Positions 6,925-13,116 of a stretch of DNA of 13,116 bases are shown piece after piece (within the stretch, counting starts at the first letter, position 1; each line of letters begins with the position of its first letter). Origin of the DNA: Euperipatoides rowelli (taxonomy: Eukaryota; Onychophora; Udeonychophora; Euonychophora; Peripatopsidae); assembly GCA_003024985.2 (NCBI GenBank), contig PXIH01S0007371.1. One strand, written 5' to 3'. Under the pieces are notes generated by a model that worked only from the letters and a program-made list of their open reading frames with translations, was not told the origin of the DNA and did no database searches. Made by a program: the position numbers and the translations under genes.

Positions 6925-7056
6925 TAACATACATATTTGATTTAAAAGAATATAATGCTAGGGTTGCAAGATAGTTAATTGAAATTCAAGATAGTGACAA
7001 TAACTTTGAATATATACCAGGAAAATTTAATACAGTACCTATCTCAATGGGGTCAG
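6918..7056 (+). pseudogene. RNase H C-terminal end, shifted frame
   Basis: After a single-base phase change near 6918, the reading continues with KPLTYIFDLKEYNARVAR, a TAG at 6972-6974 (probably a former Trp codon), and LIEIQDSDNNFEYIPGKFN. This is the end of a Ty3-type RNase H, which normally passes through an HxxGxxNxxAD-like segment into the tether. The final AD-like part is missing: after YIPGKFNTVP the sequence is replaced by one arm of a 20-bp inverted repeat. Confidence 0.75.
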
Positions 7057-7084
7057 CCTAGAACCTGACCCTATTGAGATAGGT
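7037..7084. repeat. 20-bp inverted repeat in pol
   Basis: ACCTATCTCAATGGGGTCAG (7037-7056) and CTGACCCTATTGAGATAGGT (7065-7084) are reverse complements with a single mismatch, separated by 8 bases. The right arm is in frame with the pol tether (EPDPIEIGVIG), while the left arm replaces the residues normally found at the end of RNase H and carries a stop across its boundary. The left arm therefore looks like an inverted copy of the right. Confidence 0.9.
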
Positions 7085-7274
7085 GTCATTGGAGTGCAGC
7101 AGCCATTATCAATTGAACACATTTTTAATGCACAGTATAGTTGTGATGAGTGTTGGGATATAGTAACAAAAATCAAGGATGGACTTTATCAGGATAATGA
7201 GTATATTTTGAATGAAAACTAATTGATTCTAAATAAATTAAAGTTTAAAAATGGTGAATGGGTAGCCTTACACA
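7058..7274 (+). pseudogene. Pol tether between RNase H and integrase
   Basis: Open frame LEPDPIEIGVIGVQQPLSIE, then HIFNAQYSCDECWDIVTKIK, to a TAA at 7220-7222, with the same frame resuming through LILNKLKFKNGEWVAL. The Asp/Glu-rich, loosely conserved character and position match the N-terminal extension before the integrase zinc-binding domain in Ty3-type Pol. The frame changes again near 7265, just before the zinc-binding domain. Confidence 0.65.
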
Positions 7275-7664
7275 TTGGTACCAAAACATTTAGTTAATGA
7301 TGTGATTTACCACTATCATGACACATTGCCAGGTGGGCAATTTTTACATGAAAAAACAACTGCCAAGGTTAAAAGGAACTTCACTTGGCCTACCATATTT
7401 GTAGACATCATAAATCACATCAGAAGCTGTGAGAAGTGCCAAAGACTAAATACAATACATACAGAAGCACTTGTACAGGCTGTGGCACCCCCCTCAGCCT
7501 TTATGCAAAAGATTAGCCTTGAAGTGCTTGGCCCATTTGGCTTGTTAGCCTCCAGGAACAAATATCTACTGTTATGGACAGATTACTTCTCATGTATGAC
7601 CTTTGGGAGCCCCCCCCCTACCCAACCAGGAGGCTCACACGATCATGAAAGATTATATGGATAA
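7266..7664 (+). pseudogene. Integrase zinc-binding domain and start of core
   Basis: Counting from 7275, residues 11-56 form the integrase N-terminal zinc-binding module, IYHYHDTLPGGQFLHEKT through SCEKCQ. Cys52 and Cys55 are intact, but the second His of the HHCC set (normally in a GGH-like string) reads Gln. The core starts with ISLEVLGPFG, where the first catalytic Asp of the DDE triad appears as Glu at residue 83. YLLLWTDYFS follows, typical of the next strand. Integrase inserts the cDNA into host DNA. A run of eight C (7611-7618) breaks the frame, and the end of this frame (after about 7612) is out of phase. Confidence 0.82.
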
Positions 7665-7989
7665 TATATTTACTAGATACAGTGGCTCTGATAGAGGCAC
7701 CCACTTGGTAGGTATTGTTATGAATGCTTTGTGTGAATGTTTAAACATTACTAGGGCCTTGAGAAGCCCATACAGTTGCCAAGCTAATGGTCTGTTGGAA
7801 TGTGTAAATGGTAAAGTTCTGGCCTTATTATCCCACTTTTGTAATGCTAATTTTTCAGATTGGGACTTATTAATACCATATGTGTACAGGCTATCAATAA
7901 TACTGAGCACAGAATCACTAAGCAAGTGTCCTTATATATGTTTCATGGATTTAATCAGAGGGACCCCTTGTCTGATTTTAATCTTTTGA
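7603..7989 (+). pseudogene. Integrase catalytic core, second half
   Basis: Counting from 7603, residues 4-25 (PPLPNQEAHTIMKDYMDNIF) continue the core after the C8 run. SDRGTHL holds the second catalytic Asp (residue 30) and QANGLLECVNG the catalytic Glu (residue 66), leaving exactly 35 residues between them, the DD35E spacing of retroviral-type integrases. Five or six residues seem to be missing directly before SDRG. Near 7890 the phase changes again. In the new frame the string AINNTEHRITK and then MFHGFNQRDPLSDF match the end of the core, whereas the rest of this frame is out of phase. The ATG at 7603 is not expected to be a real start. Confidence 0.85.
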
Positions 7990-8003
7990 TACTGAATGTG
8001 AGC
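7890..8003 (+). pseudogene. End of integrase core, shifted frame
   Basis: Open from the frame change to a TGA at 8004. The reading includes AINNTEHRITK and LYMFHGFNQRDPLSDF, which corresponds to the last helix and the YG-x-x-P-like segment of Ty3-type integrase cores. It overlaps the out-of-phase end of the preceding frame. Confidence 0.7.
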
Positions 8004-8691
8004 TGATGATATGGTCAAAGAAATGATGGAAAGTTTGGAGTTAGCAATGGCTCAAGTTTTTAATAATTTAGATAAGGCCTCTAAAGTTTCAGCAAACCAG
8101 AAAGATGAACATTGGAAATTGCGTGAATTTAAATTAGGACAAGCAAATCATAAACTGAAGCCTTGTTATAAGGGTCCCTTTACAGTGGAACGTAGGGTGG
8201 GGATTACTAAATACCATTTAAAAGGGGATAGAAGACCCTCGCTAATTAAGAAAACCCATGTTGACAAAATAAAAGTTTATTTTGGTAGGCCAGTATTCAA
8301 TGATTTAGGAACTGATTGGGACATTGTTGATGCACCAAACACACCCATCATCAATTCTGGACATGAACTGGCCATTACTGCCAAATTTTATCCTTTGAGG
8401 GGAGAGCCTATAGACAGTGAACCAATTGTGACATTTCCAGATGATGAGGAAGAGGAAATATGGTCACATGATATTTTTATTGTTGGTGAAGAGTCACAGC
8501 CTGCACCATTAATGTTTGAGACTTATGGCACACCATTAGGTACTCCAGTGTCCTCTCATGGACATGAAGTACCCTCAACAAGTGATGGCTACAATTTAAG
8601 CTCTTGTAAAGTTTTAGGAACCAACATAGTCGTTGAAAACTTCAAAATTGTTATACCAGATCCAGTAGGCCTACCCAAATTCAGGAAATAG
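8002..8691 (+). pseudogene. Integrase C-terminal region with GPF motif
   Basis: From the ATG at 8011 the frame encodes 226 residues and is the longest undisturbed stretch of the element. Residues 1-35 form a helical, Gln/Lys-containing segment. KLKPCYKGPFTVERR (residues 48-62) is the GPY/F motif of the Ty3-type integrase C-terminus, an SH3-like DNA-binding fold. HVDKIKVYF (83-91) is the conserved closing string of that module. Before the motif about 10 residues seem deleted. Beyond it lies a tail of about 130 residues, Pro-rich, with an acidic patch DDEEEE at 144-149, of unknown role. The in-frame TAG at 8689-8691 is probably premature, as a coding-like end continues in another frame. Confidence 0.82.
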
Positions 8692-8738
8692 GGGAATCTG
8701 AAGTGGTGCATCATTATTATTTAAGGAGTTCAGTTTAA
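8676..8738 (+). pseudogene. Likely true Pol C-terminus, shifted frame
   Basis: In the frame starting at 8676 the reading is QIQEIGESEVVHHYYLRSSV followed by TAA at 8736-8738. A Y-x-L-R-S/R ending is common at the C-terminus of Ty3/gypsy Pol proteins, so this probably was the original end before a small indel upstream. The stretch is short, and the call rests on the motif and its position. Confidence 0.6.
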
Positions 8739-9778
8739 AAAGAATAAATAGGTAAAGTTATAATTAATGATGTTAGGTAAGTAGCGTCAGAAAATATTTA
8801 CCATGATAAGCTATAGCGTGATATATTGTATATTGAAATATGTTTAAGTATCTTATAGGATCCTATGAATTAAGTTGAGGAATTATTATAATTAATCTGC
8901 TTAATTATGATAAGAATACTCTAAGTATAATGTATTAATTACTGATTAGAGACTTTAGTAATGATAAGCTTATCAATTAGATGATAGTATTTTGCTAGCA
9001 AAGAGAAAATAGGCTAAATAATCAGCCAGTTGATACAGAATTTGACATTTTTAGAAAACCTAAGGAATTTCTAAATGTAAATAAACAGATTAAAAGTGAA
9101 ATTTCAGAACTATGTAAAGTAAAGAAAGAAATAGTGTGCACTCCTAGTAGAGTAATGTTTTACTTCCTGTAAAAAAGGCCTTTTCGTAGGAGTACTTTTT
9201 TCATATTTATTGTTGTTATCAGTATGATTGGTATCATTTTCAATGATATTAATGGTAGTGATGATCATGGTAAATTGGAAATGAATGACACAGGCAGAGT
9301 AGGAGGTGTACAATGAAAGTTTAATAATTTTATTTAATCAATCAAATAAAGTAATTTACATAATATTCAAAATGAATTTTATTTTCAAGTAAGGAAGATA
9401 GGCTCTAGTTAAGTGTTTGTGAGCTCAGCTGGATCTCTCTGTAGTTAGGCTAATTCCTGACCTCAGTGGTATGTTCTTCCATCTTGTATTTACCACTTCA
9501 TGGAGGGCCTGAAATGAAACAAATAAACAGAATAAGTCATAAATGCATAAATTTGGACAAATTACTGATTTGTAAAGGTTTATATTGTTTTGTGATTCAA
9601 ATTATAGCATACATAATAAGCTTAATTGGATGGGATAATGAACTATATTTATAGGAATGTAGTAGATCACATGATGTGATCTCCTACAAGTATTGTTTAC
9701 TAATATATTAGGGAGGTGTATATAGTATGTGGTGGCCCTATTCCTAAATTGTTATTTTTGTTAGTTACTGTTTAAGTT
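8739..9778 (+). other. 3' region of the LTR element, possibly with env traces
   Basis: No intact gene is present between the Pol end and the purine tract. An open stretch at 8999-9169 (57 codons, DTEFDIFRKPKEF and then ISELCKVKKEIVCTPSR) and, in another frame at about 9187-9280, a strongly hydrophobic stretch (GVLFSYLLLLSV, a stop, then LVSFSMILMVVMIMV) could be remnants of a third, envelope-like gene with a membrane anchor. AT-rich DNA readily yields hydrophobic codons, so chance is a real alternative. I saw nothing else coding here. Confidence 0.35.
9658..9688. repeat. 15-bp-arm palindrome
   Basis: TGTAGTAGATCACAT (9658-9672) and ATGTGATCTCCTACA (9674-9688) are reverse complements with one mismatch around a single central G. 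The inner 17 bases, GATCACATGATGTGATC, are fully symmetric. It could form a cruciform or hairpin or be a dimeric protein-binding site; no function is known. Confidence 0.9.
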
Positions 9779-9789
9779 AAAAGGGGGAA
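9779..9789 (+). promoter_or_regulatory. Polypurine-tract-like sequence
   Basis: AAAAGGGGGAA is directly followed by TGG at 9790. In LTR retrotransposons such a purine tract primes plus-strand DNA synthesis and sits right before the TG that opens the 3' LTR. Position about 1 kb after the Pol end fits. However, the sequence after 9790 was not found again upstream of the element, so the call is tentative. Confidence 0.35.
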
Positions 9790-9803
9790 TGGTCCCAAAT
9801 TCA

Positions 9804-10061
9804 TCATCCTATACCTATCTCTAGTTTCCAGTAAGAATTAGGTACCCTTGGATAAACTGGTGTTACCCTTTCCACTCCACATCCGGTGATACACCGACAT
9901 TTATAATTGTGTAGTTGCACTCCAACTACGGTACCAACATTATGCTTTTCATTTTTGATATTCAATATTTTGTTCAAAATTTCTTCAATTTTATTTTTAA
10001 AAGCCTTCAAAGTTATACGCATTTGATAATATGAAACAAAGTATAGGCAATCCCATGACAC
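9804..10061 (-). CDS. Unrecognised 85-codon open frame
   Basis: I do not recognise this protein. It starts MSWDCLYFVSYYQMR, has a Lys/Asn/Ile-rich helix-like middle (about residues 20-40, LKAFKNKIEEILNKILNIKN), and ends in a more balanced segment with clustered cysteines, YKCRCITGCGVERVTPVYPR, followed by SYWKLEIGIG. The C-terminal half lies on less AT-rich DNA (about 9840-9945) than its surroundings, unlike most chance frames here. It could be an exon or a fragment of a mobile element gene, or it could be spurious. It lies just past the purine tract, so if that tract is real the frame would be on the antisense strand of the 3' LTR. No start or splice evidence decides its limits. Confidence 0.25.
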   Translation of the reverse strand: MSWDCLYFVSYYQMRITLKAFKNKIEEILNKILNIKNEKHNVGTVVGVQLHNYKCRCITGCGVERVTPVYPRVPNSYWKLEIGIG

Positions 10062-11195
10062 ATCGAAATAAATACTAGGAAATCTAAATAAGATAGAAAT
10101 AAACTTTAAATATATTTTTTATTTATTTTTTTAGAAGCAATAATAGATCCAAATTACAAAAAAATCCAACAAAGAGATTTTGTTTAATTAATATGTTTCT
10201 AAAAGTCACCAAAAAAAATAAAATCCCGAAATTTCTTATACTAATCTTTATAGTAGCTTTTCTTTTTGGCATACATTTTTTTTTTGTTTGAATTTTTAAA
10301 ATCTGCATTAAATTTTGATTTTAAAAATGTATAAGTTTTTTCTAATATGTTTTATAATATTTTTATTAAGCCACCTTAAATTCAAAATTTGAGAAATATG
10401 GTAGCCTATACCATAGGCCTAACTATCCATGCATATGTGCAAAAAAAATCATTAGATATTCATGTAAACCATTTTAAAATAATTTTTTTTCATTTCTAAA
10501 TGAAATTTAAAAAAAATAAAAACGATTTTTTTTTGGAAGGGGGGGGGGTGTGGAAGTGGTAGCATCCACATTTTCGGAATATTGGTGGAGTGGAAAGGGT
10601 TAGACTATCTTATGGTTAATCAAAATTTGTTTATATTAATTGAAGGTGGTAGCCTATAAGTATAAACTAATATGATTGGGTAATACAGTCTAGCCTGGGG
10701 TACCTAGAAAAATGGCATGATTGAATCACTAAGTGTTTTCAAACTTCAATGTATAAAATAATTGTAATAAATTAACTCACCAAATCAAGCAATCTTCTAA
10801 TTACCATTCTGTTATAGTAAGATTCCTTAAATCGAAGGGTGGAGGGAGGCAGTTTTCTTCCTACAATAAATAAACAGCTAATTCTGATCAAAAACAATTT
10901 TATATAATAGGCTAGTATAGTAATTAATTAACTAATCAATATCTGTAGTGTAGGATACTCCTATTGTTAATGGTTAATAAAAGAAATATATATTTTTGTT
11001 CATATTTTATTTGTTAATATACTATCAATAATGATGTAATATGGTTTTAATTTTGGAACAGAAAGGGGGAGAAAATGAAATTACTGTATGTACTGTATAT
11101 TTAAAATTGAATAGTGTTATTGTCTTTATTTTTGTAAATATTTTATTATGTTAGACCAGGGGTGTATTTTATTGTGCCAACCTAAAGAGAGTGTT
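10062..11195. other. AT-rich intergenic DNA with homopolymers, no gene seen
   Basis: No coding frame is supported. The most prominent features are a T9 run (10526-10534) close to a G10 run (10539-10548), and TAGGCCTA at 10414-10421. A 15-base string at 10586-10600 (TGGAGTGGAAAGGGT) is the exact reverse complement of 9865-9879. Confidence 0.5.
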
Positions 11196-11309
11196 CTATT
11201 TGCCAACCACTAATTTAATTTAAATCAATTAAGACTGTTTAAATTATTCTGAAAAAAGTAAACTGTTACTGAAATTGTTTTGAAAAGGAAAAAAAAAATT
11301 AACATGGCT

Positions 11310-11385
11310 CCAATGGAAGGCTACTGTGAAAACAGTTGCAACCTACTTGTTTCAAATGGAGGGCTATTGGGAAACAGTGCAGAAC
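11310..11385 (+). repeat. Imperfect direct repeat, about 34 bp x 2
   Basis: CAATGGAAGGCTACTGTGAA continuing to AACAGTTGCAAC (11310-11342) resembles CAAATGGAGGGCTATTGGGA continuing to AACAGTGCAGAAC (11353-11385) at about 80% identity, with about 10 bases between. Probably an old local duplication. Confidence 0.7.
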
Positions 11386-12083
11386 AACTGGTGTTGTGAA
11401 TACAACACAAACTTTGAATAATACCTGTATACTTTGTTTACATTTCTAATTGACATCAGAAATAGTATCCTATCAACTCAAAATCGTTTATGGTGTATAT
11501 TTAAACCCAGATTAATTATATTACGAACTTGGTTTCATTTCAAGAACATTAAAATTTGTTATTAGTATGCTGATTAATTCTTCCTATACTTTAACATGAG
11601 AATTCAGCGCCATGTTGAATCTCTGAAAGATTTACTCATAATCCAATTTTAAATAAATTCATATCCCCTAAACTAATGAATATAATTTATTCAAACCCTA
11701 CAGACAGGACTAATTTTATGCAATAAAATTTTATTAACTTTATATCAAGTAACATAATCCAGGAAAATTGTTTGGGTGACTTTTGTAACGTACTGTATAT
11801 AGCCTAAGGTTAAATAGATTTTCAAATTTAGCACTATGTTTACAATAAAATTTTTTACTAATCCTATACATAGTGTCCCCACGCTACCAGCATAATTAAT
11901 TTTCTATTCAGATGTTACTCAACAGCGACATGGCCTGATCCAAACTACTTTTGTAAATTTAAAGCAGCCAATCAATTCCAATAAATGAAATATTGTCTGA
12001 TTTACATGATACCGGGAATTTTTCCTAGTATTTAAGCCATTTTTTGGTTCAAAACTATGAGATGGTTGCCTGAATTTCTGCTC

Positions 12084-12204
12084 TCAAGAAGGCAAAGTTC
12101 TTGCCGGTTGGAGTCCTGATGTTGCAGTTAGCTGGTATGCTGAGATTGGACCAACCAGATTGTCGATCCATCAACAAAATTAGCCTACTACCAAAGATCC
12201 TCTG
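12084..12204. other. Less AT-rich island, open on both strands for about 40 codons
   Basis: The + strand reads about 40 codons without a stop (starting ISALKKAKFLPVGVLMLQLA) and the - strand reads a similar length (containing GWSNLSIPANCNIRTP and then FAFLRAEIQATIS). Base composition is noticeably more balanced than in the flanks. It could be an exon of a host gene, a fragment of an older repeat or chance; neither translation is recognised. A possible splice acceptor with a T-rich tract (TTTTCTATTCAG, about 11900-11911) lies upstream, but no consistent gene model follows from it. Confidence 0.2.
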
Positions 12205-12414
12205 CTGATATTTGATTCCCGATCAATAAATTTAACTGAAGTTTTTGTGATGAACATTTGCGTTAGCAGAATCCTATTTTCGTGTTTTAAAATGTCTTAT
12301 TGGATACAGCCACATCATCACCCAGTAGCCTGAAGACTTCAAATTTATTTTAATAAAAAAAAATCAGTACTGTACATTAACTAATCAAATTTTATTTTAC
12401 AGGTTGGCAAATAG

Positions 12415-13116
12415 TTAGGGTTTATGTTTGTGCATGTGAATAGAGTGAGGTGCATTTTTATAATTTTTAATTAATGTAAATTTTGGTATAATTAATTATA
12501 TTTTAAATACTTTAAATATGATTATGTATTTGGTAATGTGTATGATAAATAAATTTATGATGTGTTGCTATGTTGTACATTTTATGTTGGAGTAATTATT
12601 GCCATGTCCAATTAATAAAATTACTGTTTTATTAATGAATTTTTGATGACTGTTTTTCAGGTATTTTAGTCAGCTGCGGTAACTTAGGCATGATGGGTGG
12701 AAGGTAGTACCCATCACCCTGTTTAGGTTGGGATAAATTTATTTTAACCTTCCTTAGTTATTATGTAGTATGGAGAAGTTTGAATATTTATGAATGAGGT
12801 AATTAATGACTATTTTTATAACACAGCAGGTATCATTAGAATATTATTTTGGTATGAGCTTTAGGTACCTGTAATGTGATTTTACCCTATCAGTAACACC
12901 AGCTTTTGACTGTCAATGTCTGCCTGGGCATAGAGGATAGGTAATTTACGCCTATTTTCTGATTATATCAGGTTGGCATTTGTTGGTAGTAAGAGGTGGG
13001 ACCTGGTGAGGTGGTGATTTTAGTAATAATAAGGTAATAGTCTAAATTTGTAATATTTCTAGAAGCAGGGTAGGGCCAATACTCCATACAAGACCGTAGA
13101 TGGTCTATGACATATA
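12415..13116. other. AT-rich intergenic DNA, no gene seen
   Basis: No open frame or family motif. A short hairpin is present: TGATGGGT (12691-12698) pairs with ACCCATCA (12709-12716) around a 10-base loop. It is not followed by a T-run and has no assigned role. Confidence 0.5.

Larger units (their letters stand above)
4695..8738 (+). mobile_element. Degenerate Ty3/gypsy-type LTR retrotransposon, internal region
   Basis: The domain order is aspartic protease, reverse transcriptase, RNase H, then integrase with a GPF-type C-terminus. Integrase after RNase H is the Ty3/gypsy (Metaviridae) order and excludes Ty1/copia. Coding sequence is broken by at least eight frame changes (near 5425, 6050-6100, 6158, 6445, 6918, 7058, 7265, 7611, 7890, 8002 and 8676) and by in-frame stops (6335, 6817, 6972, 7220). 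The RT and integrase catalytic residues are partly altered, so the copy cannot encode a working polymerase. No LTR pair was found, so the true ends are unknown and lie outside the stated limits. The clade within Ty3/gypsy was not determined. Confidence 0.88.
11196..12414. other. Segment bounded by a 13-bp inverted repeat
   Basis: CTATTTGCCAACC (11196-11208) and GGTTGGCAAATAG (12402-12414) are exact reverse complements about 1.2 kb apart, with a TA just inside each outer end (11197-11198 and 12412-12413). This could mark a MITE-like element of about 1213 bases with 10-bp terminal repeats, but a single match of this length is near what chance gives in a 13-kb window. Inside are an imperfect direct repeat (11310-11385) and a short open island (12084-12204). 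No transposase was seen. Confidence 0.25.

Noticed and set aside
7653-7925. 90-codon - strand open frame
   Set aside because: Antisense of the integrase core.
8777-8782. Splice donor (GTAAGT) after pol
   Set aside because: A good 5' splice-site match, but no partner acceptor or exon could be supported; such hexamers are expected by chance.
9110-9313. 67-codon - strand open frame
   Set aside because: Composition dominated by Ile, Asn and Thr from AT-rich DNA, with no motif.
9466-9654. 62-codon + strand open frame
   Set aside because: No motif and no codon-use signal; likely chance.
10123-10308. 61-codon - strand open frame
   Set aside because: Lies in homopolymer-rich DNA and encodes Lys/Leu/Phe runs; chance.
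12691-12716. Hairpin as a terminator
   Set aside because: An 8-bp stem with a 10-base loop and no T-run; intrinsic terminators of this type are also not expected in a eukaryotic nuclear genome.
1-13116. CRISPR array or other prokaryotic defence system
   Set aside because: No regularly spaced repeats, no cas-like frames, and all recognised elements are eukaryotic transposons.

Overview
This is an AT-rich (roughly 70% A+T), gene-poor stretch of a eukaryotic nuclear genome, most likely an invertebrate animal. The reasons are tRNA-headed SINEs, a LINE remnant, a palindromic MITE and a decayed Ty3/gypsy-type LTR retrotransposon, all in non-coding DNA, with no operons, ribosome binding sites or bacterial genes. 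The taxon cannot be narrowed further from the sequence alone. I see no intact host gene, no rRNA or functional tRNA gene and no CRISPR array.

Layout. 600-1257: a non-autonomous DNA element built almost entirely as one long imperfect palindrome, bordered by TA. 1521-1700: a tRNA-derived SINE on the + strand. 2220-3440: a decayed LINE reverse-transcriptase region on the - strand, split by a compact tRNA-type SINE (3278-3393) that is flanked by a perfect 16-bp target-site duplication. 3551-3613: three 21-bp tandem units. 4238-4271: a 16-bp tandem duplication.

4695-8738: the main feature, a broken Ty3/gypsy pol region on the + strand. In order it keeps a possible gag tail, aspartic protease, reverse transcriptase, RNase H, integrase (zinc-binding, core and GPF-type C-terminal parts) and a tail ending in a YLRSS-like motif. 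It is split by at least eight frame changes and several in-frame stops. The RT catalytic box reads YLDN, the first integrase Asp appears replaced by Glu, and part of the N-terminal RT appears deleted. Between RNase H and integrase, a 20-bp inverted repeat replaces coding sequence, which looks like a local template-switch scar. 8739-9789 may hold an eroded 3' region, ending in a purine tract that resembles a polypurine tract. I could not find paired LTRs.

9790-13116: AT-rich intergenic DNA with one unrecognised 85-codon open frame on the - strand (9804-10061), several inverted and direct repeats, and a short less AT-rich island near 12080-12205.

The elements do not work together as a pathway. 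They record successive insertions (the SINE landed in an already present LINE copy) followed by decay. I did not find convincing evidence of a new biological system. The best leads are the palindromic element, the template-switch scar and the unexplained open frame at 9804-10061.
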